Source: Actinacidiphila rubida
Lineage (GTDB): Bacteria > Actinomycetota > Actinomycetes > Streptomycetales > Streptomycetaceae
NCBI RefSeq assembly: GCF_900110255.1
Contig: NZ_FODD01000027.1
Span: forward strand, 1-64,000
Direction: 5' to 3'
DNA: 64,000 bases
In this document: positions 6,378 to 15,048 of the stretch, in pieces
Numbering within the stretch: position 1 is the stretch's first letter
How the letters are laid out: each line of letters begins with the position of its first letter
Notes under the pieces: generated by a model
What the model was told of the DNA's origin: nothing
The model's input: only the letters and a program-made list of their open reading frames with translations
The model's database searches: none
Translations under genes and position numbers: made by a program

Positions 6378-9146
6378 CTATCCCGCGATCGGCGTGCCGT
6401 CCTGCGCCGTCGCAAAGATGTGGATGTCCTTGTTCGAGGGCAGCGTGATCGACGCGACGACCTTGGCCGGGTCGACGGGCACGCTCTGCTCGTCGACGTA
6501 GAACGCGTGGTCCTGCTTGCCGAGCGCCTGGTTGCGGTAGGCCATCGCGGCGACCTCCGTGTTCCCGGCGCCGGGCGCGGTGCCCCAGTCCGACTGCGCC
6601 AGCGTCGCCGTGCCGCTGCTGCCGTCGGTGTAGTGGATCGTCACGGTGCCGGAGTGGGCGCCGTTCGTCGCGGCGCCGAGGAAGCCGATCCGGGTGGCGC
6701 CGGACCGGTGCGGCATCAGGATGGTCTGGCCGAGCGCCCGCACGTTGTCGTTCGTGCACGGCTGCGCCTGCGGCCAGGTGAAGGACAGCCCGTCGACGCT
6801 GACGTGGGCGCCGGGGGTGAGGGACTGAGGAGTGGCCGCGGCGAGCGCGTCCGCCGAGTAGGTGTCGGTGCCGTTGTCGAGCTGGCCGCACCCGCGGTTG
6901 CCGTCCGGCGAGATGCCCACGTCGTTGGCGTAGTCCGACAGCGCGGCGCTGGCCCCGACGGTGAACTGCCCGGTGTTGGAGGCCCCGCCGGGCCCGGTCA
7001 CCACCGCGACGCTCGCCGTGCTGCCCGGCTCGACGCGCCAGACGTTCCCCGGTCCCGTGGACGTCGAGACCTCCGGGCCGCTGGGCTTGGGCACCGTGAA
7101 GGTGATGGACGTGTCGGACCACTGGTCGATCCGCAGCGTGCCGAGGTCGCGCGCGCCGCCCCAGTTCACACCGTTGTCGGACAGCAGCAGGTGCCGGCCG
7201 TGAGCGGAGGGGCCGAAGCCCTTGCCGGTGACGGTGACCTGCTGCCCCGGAGCCGCCTGCGCGGGCGAGACCTCGCTGATCGTCGCGGGCCCGGTGGCGT
7301 GGTCGGTGAGCGTGACGTCGTCGACGTAGCCGCGGTAGCCGCCGTTGCTGCCGGGCCGGTCGTAGCCCAGGTCGACGCGGACCACCTCGCGGCCCGCGGC
7401 CGCCTTCCCGATGTCCACACTGACCTGGTTCCACTGGTCGGGTGTGAGCGTGCCGCACTGCGCGGCCGGCGTGAGCGGGGAGCCGGGCAGGCCGTGCAGC
7501 GTGCTGCCGTCGGAGAAGACGAGGTCGAGTGCCACGCAGCTGCTGTTGTCTCCGCTGACGCCGGGCGCCGCGCTGCCCTGCGCCTGTGGGTAGATCCAGT
7601 ACGTCAGCGTGGTGTTCCGGCCGGTGCGCACCGGCCGGTCGGCGAGGTCGAACAGCCGCATGTAGGCGTGGTCGTCGGCCGCGCCGGTGGCCTGGCCGGA
7701 GTACATCAGCGCGTTGGTGCCGTCGTGGTCGAGAACCTGGCGCGCGCTGGCCTCCGGGCCGGTGGCGCTGCCGTACGCGCGGACCCCGGCGATCCCCCCG
7801 CCGCCGGGCGAGGTGTCGACGCCGTCGACCCAGTCCGGCGCGGGCTGGCCGTGCTCGAAGCCGGTCTGGAAGACGGTCCCGCCCGACGCCACCGGCTGCG
7901 GCCGGCGCAGCCCCGCGGTGGCGAGCGCGGTGACCTGGTCGCCGCCGCCGTAGTACATCATCCACTGGCCGTTGTGGAAGAAGATGCTGTTCGTCCACAC
8001 CGTCTTCGGCGTCTGCCCGTTCCATTCGTAGGGCACGTCCGGCGTCGGGGTGAGCACCGCGTCGCTGAGCTGGTGGAGCATCAGCGTCGGGTCCTGGCCG
8101 GAGAACTCCTCCTCGCTGATCGCGTAGAACCAGCGGCCGTTGGCCATCAGCGTCCCCGCGGTGAAGACCACGATGTTCTGGCTGGCGGGCCGGCCCACCA
8201 CGGTCTGGTAGTCGGTGACCGCCACCGACACCTCGTACGGCTTCCAGCCCTTGGGGTAGTGCACGTCGAGCGGGTCGGCCGTGCGCGGGGTGCTGCTGCC
8301 CTTCGCGTGCCAGGTGCGCAGGTCCGACGAGTACGCGATGTCCGTACCGGTGTCGCCCTGGCCGAAGTACATGACGTACTCGCCGTTCACCTTCCGCGGT
8401 GTGCCGTCGGCGTCGGTGACCACCGCCGCGTCCTTGTTGTTCCCCGCGTTCGGCTCCACCGTCCACGGGGTGCTCCAGTGGACGCCGTCGGTCGAGGTGG
8501 ACTCGGAAATGTCGTACGAGCCGTAGCAGCTGCCGTCGGCCTTAGGGTGGACGGAGGTGAAGAACGTGTAGTAGGTGCCCTGGAGTTCGAACAGCCGCGG
8601 GTCCTCCAGGCCGCACTTGGACTGCTGCCCAGCCAGGTCGAAGCCGATCACCGGGTTGTCGGCGGTGTCCTCGGTGAAGTGGCTGCCGTCGGTGCCGGCG
8701 GCGTAGCCGATCTGTGACGGGCCGCCGTCGGTGCCCTGCGCGCGGTAGAGCATCCTGTACTGCCCGCCGCGGTAGAGCACGCCCGGGTTGTACAGGTCGG
8801 CGGCCTCGTAGCCGCTGCCGCTCGGCGTCAGCAACGGGTTGTCCGCGCTGCGGGTGAACGGGCCGATGGCCCAGTCGGGGAGGTTCGCCGCGGTGTAACT
8901 GGAGTTCCCCGCCGCGCTGGTGTCCGACGCCGCCGCGGGCGCGGTGGCTGCGCCCGGCGACGGGTGCGCGGCCCCGCTCGGCGTCGCCGCGGCCGTGGGC
9001 GCCGCGGCGAGCGCCGCGCCGACGGCCAGCGCCACCGCGCCCGACGCGAGCACCCGGGCCGCGACGGGCCCGCGCCGGGCCCGTCGCGGCCCGGGTGCGT
9101 CCGGCCTCCTTCGACGGTGCGCGGAGAACAGGCGAAAACCGACCAT
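6378..9146 (-). CDS. Secreted GH130-type multidomain glycosidase/phosphorylase
   Basis: 922 residues. An Arg-rich N-terminus and hydrophobic core (~28-54, 'AARVLASGAVALAVGAALAA') form a signal peptide. Residues ~85-425 are a five-bladed propeller with GH130 marks: 'DNPLLTPSGSGYEAADLYNP', 'YRMLYRAQG' and 'GLEDPRLFEL', whose Asp182 is the expected catalytic acid. Next come a jelly-roll-like region (~430-640), an IPT/TIG domain (~650-745) and a C-terminal beta-sandwich (~765-890) of the kind found on secreted Streptomyces glycosidases. GH130 enzymes act on beta-mannosides, as phosphorylases or hydrolases; export makes hydrolysis more likely. Start ATG 9146 has gagagg upstream. A LacI-type operator lies 77 bases upstream. 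Confidence 0.8.
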   Translation of the reverse strand: MVGFRLFSAHRRRRPDAPGPRRARRGPVAARVLASGAVALAVGAALAAAPTAAATPSGAAHPSPGAATAPAAASDTSAAGNSSYTAANLPDWAIGPFTRSADNPLLTPSGSGYEAADLYNPGVLYRGGQYRMLYRAQGTDGGPSQIGYAAGTDGSHFTEDTADNPVIGFDLAGQQSKCGLEDPRLFELQGTYYTFFTSVHPKADGSCYGSYDISESTSTDGVHWSTPWTVEPNAGNNKDAAVVTDADGTPRKVNGEYVMYFGQGDTGTDIAYSSDLRTWHAKGSSTPRTADPLDVHYPKGWKPYEVSVAVTDYQTVVGRPASQNIVVFTAGTLMANGRWFYAISEEEFSGQDPTLMLHQLSDAVLTPTPDVPYEWNGQTPKTVWTNSIFFHNGQWMMYYGGGDQVTALATAGLRRPQPVASGGTVFQTGFEHGQPAPDWVDGVDTSPGGGGIAGVRAYGSATGPEASARQVLDHDGTNALMYSGQATGAADDHAYMRLFDLADRPVRTGRNTTLTYWIYPQAQGSAAPGVSGDNSSCVALDLVFSDGSTLHGLPGSPLTPAAQCGTLTPDQWNQVSVDIGKAAAGREVVRVDLGYDRPGSNGGYRGYVDDVTLTDHATGPATISEVSPAQAAPGQQVTVTGKGFGPSAHGRHLLLSDNGVNWGGARDLGTLRIDQWSDTSITFTVPKPSGPEVSTSTGPGNVWRVEPGSTASVAVVTGPGGASNTGQFTVGASAALSDYANDVGISPDGNRGCGQLDNGTDTYSADALAAATPQSLTPGAHVSVDGLSFTWPQAQPCTNDNVRALGQTILMPHRSGATRIGFLGAATNGAHSGTVTIHYTDGSSGTATLAQSDWGTAPGAGNTEVAAMAYRNQALGKQDHAFYVDEQSVPVDPAKVVASITLPSNKDIHIFATAQDGTPIAG

Positions 9147-9222
9147 TTTCCCAACCTCTCAAGTCGACGCGACAAGCCTCGGGGGTCTTCGGATCACGCT
9201 GCGCGGTAGTGGGCACGATCCT

Positions 9223-9234
9223 GACAACGTTGTC
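9223..9234. promoter_or_regulatory. LacI-family-type operator upstream of the GH130 gene
   Basis: GACAACGTTGTC is a perfect 12-bp palindrome centred on CG, the form typical of LacI/GalR-family operators in Streptomyces sugar operons. It lies 77 bases upstream of the minus-strand start at 9146. No LacI gene is in the window, so the regulator must be elsewhere. The rest of 9147-9526 shows no gene. Confidence 0.6.
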
Positions 9235-9526
9235 GGGGCGGGACGATTCCACCGCGGGTCGGCGGCGTCAAGGGGTGCGGCATGGTCGCCGCATCGCGGC
9301 TGCGGTCCCCTGTGTGCGCAACGGCCGTGCGCGGCAGTCGAGTTGCCGGCTGTCCCACTCGGCGGTCCCGAGCGCGCCCGGGCTCGTTCGGCGGCGGGCG
9401 CCGATCTCACTCCGGCTGACCTGCGGGGAGTTGAGGGTGGCAGCCGGCCATGCCCGGAGCACCCTCCGCGCCGCCACCGGACGCGAACTCCGGCGTCACG
9501 GCAGGGCAACTCCGACGACCCGTCAG

Positions 9527-9564
9527 ATGTCCTGTCAGCGACAGGACATTGCGGGATCTCCCGC
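9527..9564. promoter_or_regulatory. Two adjacent perfect hairpins in the leader of the LPVTG protein gene
   Basis: ATGTCCTGTC (9527-9536), loop AGC, GACAGGACAT (9540-9549) is followed one base later by GCGGGA-TC-TCCCGC (9551-9564). The ribosome-binding site gaggggga (9571-9578) and ATG 9584 come right after. The first may be a protein operator, the second an RNA hairpin that affects initiation. Confidence 0.5.
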
Positions 9565-9583
9565 CCACCCGAGGGGGAAGGCC

Positions 9584-11266
9584 ATGAGAGAAGCGAGAGG
9601 AACCAGCAAAGCACGGCGCGCAGCGGCCGCAGGACTGGCACTGGCCTGCGGGGCCCTGGGCATGACCGTGGCGGCCCTGGGCGCGGCGCCGTCCGCACTC
9701 GCCGCGACACCGGCCCTGCAACTGGACGTGACACCGACCCTGTATGTGGAGGCGGGGGCGGCCGGAAACGGTGCGTTCGTGTCGACCCTGATCATCGGGA
9801 TCGGCACGACTGGCCAGGCGACCAGCAGCCCCCGGCACCTCGTCGTCGACGCATCGGCCCTGGCGGACCGAGTCGTCATGACCGACTTGGACACCCAGGA
9901 CGGCTGCGCTGCCCAGGAACTCGTGGTCACCTGCGACCTCGCTCCGGCCGTCACCCGGCTCAGCCCCTTCCATCTGCTGGCGACCGACAGTGCCGACGCT
10001 CAGTTCGAGGCCGACGTGCCGGTGACCGCCTCCACCGCCGGCGGCACCGGCGCAACCGCCCACGTACGGGCGGTGATCGGCACCCCCTCGCTGCTGACCG
10101 CCGTCCTGCCGGAACGCCGGGCCGCGTCGCCGGGCACCCTCGTGCCGTTCTCACCCGTCATCGCCAACACCGGTGACGCCAGTCCCCGCCATGGCTTCAC
10201 GCTCCACTTCCACACCTCCGACACGACCACGACCCCCGCCGACGCCCGGGCGTTCGCGCTGACCGGCGAGCGGCCCGCCAACTGCCACTACCCGCCCGCG
10301 CCGCGCAACGACTTCTGGTGCGCTTTCCCCGACGAGATCGCCCCCGGCCAGGTGTGGACCACCGACAGGCCACTGTCCTACCGGACCCGCACGCCCCTGA
10401 TGGACGGCTTCATCACCTACGACATCAGGCCGGCCGGCAGCGTCTTGGCTTCACAGGACTTCGACCCCGCGGACTATGTGACCGGTGACGGCCCCCCGCT
10501 GACACTCCACCGGTCCGCCGCCCAGGACACCGGACTGACGGCGGGCTGGCTGCACGTCGTCGCCGACCAGCACGCCGACTACCAGGCCATCGGAGGCACC
10601 CTGCACGGCACGAGGGGCGACGTCGTCCGGCTGAGCCTGGGCGTGCGCAACGCAGGCCCCGGCAGCCTCACCCAGAGCGGTGCCGACGGCGCGTTCGACG
10701 TCACCCTGCCCGCTGGCGTCAGCCTGGTGACGACCGAACCGGTGGTCGCCTCACCCCCGGGCACCTCACCCGGACCCGAACCACTCTGCGTACGGCGGAC
10801 ATCAGGCGCCTACCGCTGCGCGATGCGTGAACCACTGCGTCTCCACGGCCAGTTCGTGCTGAGGTTCGCGCTGCGGATCGACCGGCTGGTCCCTGCCGCC
10901 ACCAAGGGCGCGGTCGGCACCGTGCGGGTCGTGCCCTCCACCGAGGCGCCCACGCATGACGTGAACCTGGCCAACGACACGGCCACGATCACCGTCGCCC
11001 GGCCCGGCTCCACCACGTCCGACTCCCCGACGTCAGGCGGTTCCGGCTCCACCACGTCGGGCGGTTCCGCCTCGGGTGGGAGCACCTCAAGCGGTGGCGG
11101 AGCGACGGGTGGCAGTGGCGCGTCCTCGTCCAACGGCGGTCTGACGCCCGACGGCTCGCTGGCCTCCACCGGCTCGGGCGCGACGCTCCCCGTGACCGGT
11201 GCGGCCGCGATGCTGCTGCTCGTGGGCACCGTCGCGGTGACGGTCCGGCGCCGCCGCCGGCTCTGA
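9584..11266 (+). CDS. Secreted, sortase-anchored (LPVTG) surface protein
   Basis: 560 residues. A signal peptide (~14-42, 'AAAAGLALACGALGMTVAAL', cleavage near 'ALAA') is followed by a beta-rich ectodomain with repeated DUF11-like folds (e.g. 'GTRGDVVRLSLGVRNAGPGS'). Then come a Ser/Gly/Thr wall-spanning linker (~475-530) and a C-terminal sorting signal: LPVTG, hydrophobic 'AAAMLLLVGTVAVTV' and RRRRR. LPXTG means covalent attachment to peptidoglycan by a sortase; none lies in the window. Start ATG 9584 has gaggggga upstream. No catalytic motif was seen, so the function is probably structural or adhesive. Two hairpins precede the gene. Confidence 0.8.
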   Translation: MREARGTSKARRAAAAGLALACGALGMTVAALGAAPSALAATPALQLDVTPTLYVEAGAAGNGAFVSTLIIGIGTTGQATSSPRHLVVDASALADRVVMTDLDTQDGCAAQELVVTCDLAPAVTRLSPFHLLATDSADAQFEADVPVTASTAGGTGATAHVRAVIGTPSLLTAVLPERRAASPGTLVPFSPVIANTGDASPRHGFTLHFHTSDTTTTPADARAFALTGERPANCHYPPAPRNDFWCAFPDEIAPGQVWTTDRPLSYRTRTPLMDGFITYDIRPAGSVLASQDFDPADYVTGDGPPLTLHRSAAQDTGLTAGWLHVVADQHADYQAIGGTLHGTRGDVVRLSLGVRNAGPGSLTQSGADGAFDVTLPAGVSLVTTEPVVASPPGTSPGPEPLCVRRTSGAYRCAMREPLRLHGQFVLRFALRIDRLVPAATKGAVGTVRVVPSTEAPTHDVNLANDTATITVARPGSTTSDSPTSGGSGSTTSGGSASGGSTSSGGGATGGSGASSSNGGLTPDGSLASTGSGATLPVTGAAAMLLLVGTVAVTVRRRRRL

Positions 11267-11451
11267 CCGGCAACTCGCCGCCGCTACGTCGCGGTGCCGG
11301 AGGGGCCGGGTTCCTGCTGACGTTCGATCAACTCCCGTGATGGAGGAGGCTCTTGGGGGAGTCCGGGCCGGGTAGGGTACTGTCGCCGAATCGGCGAAGT
11401 CGGTCACTCGCGGTAACCGGCGGCAGGATACTGCGGAGGGTACTCGCGATC

Positions 11452-12126
11452 ATGGCAACGAATCCCGTCACCCGGCACCGGGTCCTCGTCCAGGGTGCGC
11501 CGGTGGAGGGCAGCTACCCCGAGCGGGCCCCGGAGGCGTCGCGCGGCGAGGTCCTGCGCATCACGGTGGTCGGTGAGGACATCCTGCGACGTCCCTGCAA
11601 GTCGGCGTCCGCGGAGTTCGGCACTCCGGAGCTGTCCCGGCTGATCGATGACATGTTCGTCACCATGTACGTGGCCGAGGGTGCGGGACTCGCCGCCAAC
11701 CAGGTCGACGTCGACCTGCGGCTGTTCGTCTACGACTGCCAGGACGACGACGGCGTCCGGCACGTGGGCCACATCCTCAACCCGGTGGTCGAGCAGGGAA
11801 CCGACCCGGAGGAGCGCCGCCTGCTGGAGGCCGGCGAGGGCTGCCTGTCCGTGCCCGGCCCCCACTTCGATGTGAACCGCCCGGCCAGGGCGGTGGTGCG
11901 CGGCCGGGACAAGGACGGCAACGAGCTCGTGATCGAGGGGACGGGGTACTTCGCGCGCTGCCTGCTGCACGAGACCGACCACCTGGACGGCCTCCTCTAC
12001 CTCGACCGGCTGACCAAGCGCGAACGCCGCCGCGTGCTGGAAGAGATGCAGGATCTGATGGAGGGGGTGTTCGCCCGCCGGGTCGAGCGTGCCGAGGCCA
12101 TCGGGGCAGTCGAGAAGGCGCCCTAG
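11452..12126 (+). CDS. def: Peptide deformylase
   Basis: 224 residues. All three metal-site motifs are present: GAGLAANQ (77-84), EGCLSVPG (129-136, Cys131) and HETDH (173-177), which bind Fe/Zn and remove the formyl group from nascent N-terminal Met. The N-terminal ~35 residues are an extra extension typical of actinobacterial copies. The usual Gln before HExxH is Leu here (LLHETDH), a mild variation. ATG 11452 has ggaggg at 11435-11440, slightly far; an in-frame start upstream near 11353 is possible but less likely. It stands alone. It may be one of several deformylase copies, since Streptomyces usually has more than one. Confidence 0.92.
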   Translation: MATNPVTRHRVLVQGAPVEGSYPERAPEASRGEVLRITVVGEDILRRPCKSASAEFGTPELSRLIDDMFVTMYVAEGAGLAANQVDVDLRLFVYDCQDDDGVRHVGHILNPVVEQGTDPEERRLLEAGEGCLSVPGPHFDVNRPARAVVRGRDKDGNELVIEGTGYFARCLLHETDHLDGLLYLDRLTKRERRRVLEEMQDLMEGVFARRVERAEAIGAVEKAP

Positions 12127-12324
12127 TCCGCCGGACAGCGCGTGCCCGTCGCCTGCCCGTCTGGGGGGGCGAGCGAGGGGGACCCACGGGGAACGGGGCG
12201 GGCCGGACGCCCCGAAGGCCGGGACCACGGTGGGACCACGCGCTGTGCAGGAAACCGACAACGGCAGCTGAGGTGGACGGGTCTGCGTACCGGCTGCCGC
12301 TGGGGCGTGCCGGCCCGGGCGGGC

Positions 12325-12768
12325 TTACCTCGAGGCGGGTTCGCCGGACAGCGCACCTGCCATGCGCAGCCACGGAGCGGCCTCCGTGTCCCGGCCCTGT
12401 CGCTCCAAGGTACGGCCCAGCATCAGGTGGGCGTAGTGCTCGACCGGATCGCGGTCGATCACCGTGCGCAGCTCTTCCTCGGCGCGCCGCAACTGGGCGG
12501 AGTGGTAGTACGCCCGGGCCAGCAGGAGCCGGGGCGCCACCTGGTCGGGGAACTCGGCGACGATGCCGGCAAGGAGCTTCGCCGCGTCGGCGTAGCTCCT
12601 CTCCTCGAAGAGCAGCCCGGCCCGCTCCCACCGCTCCGCCGCGGTCTCCTCGCGCATCACGGGCGCACCGTCGCGGACGTCGGCGCCGTCGAAAATGTGC
12701 AGAGCGCCCGCCCAGCGATCGGCGGTGGCCTCGCCGTCGGGACGGTAACTGTTGAACCTGTCGCTCAT
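12325..12768 (-). CDS. Tetratricopeptide-repeat protein
   Basis: 147 residues. After a polar N-terminus (~1-45) there are about two and a half TPR units: 'ERWERAGLLFEERSYADAAK', 'VAPRLLLARAYYHSAQLRRA' and 'EHYAHLMLGRTLERQGRDTE'. Such small cytosolic proteins mediate protein contacts; the partner is unknown. ATG 12768 has gaggaagg upstream. It lies in the same direction as, and downstream of, the AhpD-like gene with a 169-base gap. Confidence 0.8.
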   Translation of the reverse strand: MSDRFNSYRPDGEATADRWAGALHIFDGADVRDGAPVMREETAAERWERAGLLFEERSYADAAKLLAGIVAEFPDQVAPRLLLARAYYHSAQLRRAEEELRTVIDRDPVEHYAHLMLGRTLERQGRDTEAAPWLRMAGALSGEPASR

Positions 12769-12937
12769 GGCGGTCCTTCCTCGCGGGGCCGGGGGCAGGG
12801 GTCGGGTTTTGACCCCGCCTGCCGGCACCAACCGTCGGGCACCGGCCGATATTCCGCCCGGGTCCGGCGCCTGCCGAAGATCGTGTCCTCGCAGGTCAGG
12901 CGACCGCTCCTCCCCACGGAGGGTGCCGCCGCGTGCG

Positions 12938-13441
12938 TCATGGTGCGGGGTGGGACCGCACAGGGCGGGGGCGCACCGGGTGCTTGCTGAGGATGGACAC
13001 GCGGTTGAAGGCGTTGATGGTGATCGCCACCCAGATGACCGCGGAGATCTCGTCGTCGGTCAGGACCGCGCGAGCGGATGCATAGGCGGCTTCCTGCGCC
13101 GTGGCGTCCGAGGGGCTGGTGGTGGCTTCCGCAAGGGCGAGGGCCGCGCGTTCACTCGGGCTGAAGAGTTCGGTGTCGCGCCACGCCGGCAGCACGCCCA
13201 GCCGCCGCACATCCTCGCCGGCCTCCAACGCCGCCGTGGTGTGGGTGGACAGGCAGTAGGCGCAGCCGTTGATCTGTGACACGCGCAGGTTGATCAGTTC
13301 GACGAGTATCCGCTCCAGCCCGGCGTCCGCGGCGACCGAACGGACCACGGCGGCGCTCTCGCGGAAAGAGCGGTACGCTCCCGGACTCTGCTTGTCGATG
13401 AAGACCCGCTGCCGTGCGTTCTCCCGCGCCACGTCATCCAT
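12938..13441 (-). CDS. AhpD-like alkylhydroperoxidase / carboxymuconolactone decarboxylase-family protein
   Basis: 167 residues. The AhpD core includes the redox pair Cys-x-x-Cys in 'RVSQINGCAYCLSTHTTAAL' followed by His, the signature of peroxidatic AhpD-type disulfide reductases. The C-terminus has 'LTDDEISAVIWVAITINAFNRVSI'. ATG 13441 is preferred over GTG 13447 because AGGAG lies five bases ahead of it. The gene is divergent from pirin with a shared palindromic MarR-type operator, which suggests joint control in redox stress. Confidence 0.85.
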   Translation of the reverse strand: MDDVARENARQRVFIDKQSPGAYRSFRESAAVVRSVAADAGLERILVELINLRVSQINGCAYCLSTHTTAALEAGEDVRRLGVLPAWRDTELFSPSERAALALAEATTSPSDATAQEAAYASARAVLTDDEISAVIWVAITINAFNRVSILSKHPVRPRPVRSHPAP

Positions 13442-13524
13442 CCGCACTCCTCTTCAGCGAGCCGCTGCCGGCCGCTCCTCGGCGTCCCGCACGTCCCGCC
13501 GGCACGCCCTCGAGTGCATAATAG

Positions 13525-13536
13525 TTGAACGTGCAA
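13525..13536. promoter_or_regulatory. MarR/OhrR-type operator between ahpD-like and pirin genes
   Basis: TTGAACGTGCAA (10 of 12 bases symmetrical, TTGnACGTnCAA) lies midway between the divergent starts at 13441 and 13561, inside AT-rich 'cataatagttgaacgtgcaa'. This is the standard half-site layout for MarR/OhrR-family redox regulators. Confidence 0.55.
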
Positions 13537-13560
13537 TCGTATGGAGGGAGGCGTCGTACG

Positions 13561-14580
13561 GTGAGCAACAACGAGACCGACCCCGCCGAGTGGCGCTGCG
13601 GCGCCGGGGCGGACGAGGGTGTGGCGCGGCGGGAAGCGCGGGTGGAAGCGCGGGTGGAGGTCCTGTCCGCGCGCGATGTGCCGTTGGGCGGCCCTCGGGC
13701 CATGACGGTGCGGCGCACGCTGCCGCAGCGGGCCCGGACCACGATCGGCGCCTGGTGCTTTGCCGACCACTACGGTCCCGACAACGTCGCCGAGTCGGGC
13801 GGGATGGACGTGGGGCCGCATCCGCACACCGGGCTGCAAACGGTGAGCTGGTTGTTCAGCGGGGAGATCGAGCACCGGGACAGTCTGGGTACCCGCGCGT
13901 ACGTGCGGCCGGGCGAACTGAACCTCATGACCGGCGGCCACGGCATCTGCCACTCGGAGGTCTCCACCGCGGCGACCACGGTCCTGCACGGCGTGCAGCT
14001 GTGGGTCGCCCTCCCGTCGGACCATCGTGAGGCCCGCCGGAACTTTCAGCACTATGTCCCGCGGCCCGTCCCGGTCGGAGGGGGTGAAGCCAGGGTGTTT
14101 CTCGGCTCCCTGGCGGGCGACACCTCGCCGGTACCCACCTTCTCGCCCCTCGTGGGCGCGGAGCTCGTCCTGGCCCCGGGCGCGACCACCAGCCTCGCGG
14201 TCGACCCGTGCTTCGAGCACGGCCTCCTCGTCGACAGCGGGAACGTCAGCATGGCGGGAACGCCGCTGCGCCCGGCCGAACTGGGCTACCACGCTCCCGG
14301 GACCGAGACGCTCACCCTCACGAACACCGGCGACGTCCCGGCTCGGACGATCCTGCTCGGTGGGACACCCTTCGACGAGCCCATCGTGATGTGGTGGAAC
14401 TTCATCGGGCGCGACCACGACGAGATCGCCGAGGCCCGTCAGGCATGGGAGCGGAACTCGAGCCGGTTCGGCGGCGTCGAGGGCTACGAGGGAGACCGCA
14501 TCCCCGCACCCGTCCTGCCCAACGCCACCCTCACCCCGCGCCGGAACCCGGCGCGCCCGTCCCAGGAAGGCGCCCGATGA
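13561..14580 (+). CDS. Pirin-family protein (bicupin, likely quercetinase-type or redox sensor)
   Basis: 339 residues with two cupin halves. The N-terminal metal site shows 'GPHPHTGLQTVSWLFSGEIE' then 'ELNLMTGGHGICHSEVS', giving the His-His-His-Glu ligands of pirins. The C-terminal cupin (~205-300) ends in 'FDEPIVMWWNFIGRDHDEIA', the characteristic pirin tail. GTG 13561 is chosen with ggaggg upstream at 13543-13548; GTG 13525 in frame is an alternative, but it overlaps the operator. An acetyltransferase follows with a 4-base overlap. Cytosolic, iron-binding; the substrate is unknown. Confidence 0.88.
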   Translation: MSNNETDPAEWRCGAGADEGVARREARVEARVEVLSARDVPLGGPRAMTVRRTLPQRARTTIGAWCFADHYGPDNVAESGGMDVGPHPHTGLQTVSWLFSGEIEHRDSLGTRAYVRPGELNLMTGGHGICHSEVSTAATTVLHGVQLWVALPSDHREARRNFQHYVPRPVPVGGGEARVFLGSLAGDTSPVPTFSPLVGAELVLAPGATTSLAVDPCFEHGLLVDSGNVSMAGTPLRPAELGYHAPGTETLTLTNTGDVPARTILLGGTPFDEPIVMWWNFIGRDHDEIAEARQAWERNSSRFGGVEGYEGDRIPAPVLPNATLTPRRNPARPSQEGAR

Positions 14581-14912
14581 CATCGTCCACCGCCCCGGTC
14601 GTGGAACTCGCTGATCAGCGGCACCGCTACGAGGTCCTGGTCGGCGGCCGGCTCGCAGGGTTCACCGAGTATCGCGATCGCGACGCGCAGCGGGTCTTCT
14701 TCCACACCGAGATCGACGAGGCGTTCGCCGGACAGGGCCTGGCCTCCGTGCTCGTCCAGCAGGCTCTGGACGACGTGCGGACATCGGAGATGCGCATCGT
14801 GCCCGTCTGCCCCTACGTGGCCGGGTTCCTGCGGAAGCACCAGGAGTTCTCCGACATCACCGACCCGGTGACGCCGGACATCCGGCACTGGCTCCGTACC
14901 CAGATCGGCTGA
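14577..14912 (+). CDS. GNAT-like N-acetyltransferase (YjdJ/PF14542 type)
   Basis: 111 residues, the short GNAT variant: 'FFHTEIDEAFAGQGLASVLV' carries the acetyl-CoA loop (GQGLAS) and 'RIVPVCPYVAGFLRKHQEF' the conserved C-terminal strand and helix. ATG 14577 overlaps the pirin stop (ATGA), so the two are translationally coupled. The acceptor is unknown. Confidence 0.85.
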   Translation: MTSSTAPVVELADQRHRYEVLVGGRLAGFTEYRDRDAQRVFFHTEIDEAFAGQGLASVLVQQALDDVRTSEMRIVPVCPYVAGFLRKHQEFSDITDPVTPDIRHWLRTQIG

Positions 14913-14998
14913 GGTGTCCCTGCGGAGTGGGGCCGCGGCCGGCGGTTCGTCGACGGCTGATCGTTCCCGTCCTCGTAGCCGATCCGGATGACGGCGGA

Positions 14999-15040
14999 GG
15001 GGCCGGTGTCCGGCGCGTGGACGCGCCGGACACCGGCCCC
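14999..15040. terminator. Very strong bidirectional hairpin terminator
   Basis: Perfect 19-bp stem (left arm 14999-15017, right arm 15022-15040) with a TGGA loop, between the convergent acetyltransferase (ends 14912) and subtilase (ends 15049). The stem core is GGTGTCCGGCGCG paired with its complement. Confidence 0.8.
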
Positions 15041-15048
15041 TCGGGGTG

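Noticed and set aside
6420..8717. Long open frame antisense to the GH130 gene
   Set aside because: It is a high-GC shadow with Val/Arg/Gly-rich translation, no motif and no ribosome-binding site; the minus-strand gene explains the region.
9095..9583. Upstream in-frame extension of the LPVTG protein
   Set aside because: The translation is not a signal peptide and passes through the GH130 promoter; ATG 9584 has an ideal ribosome-binding site and signal sequence.
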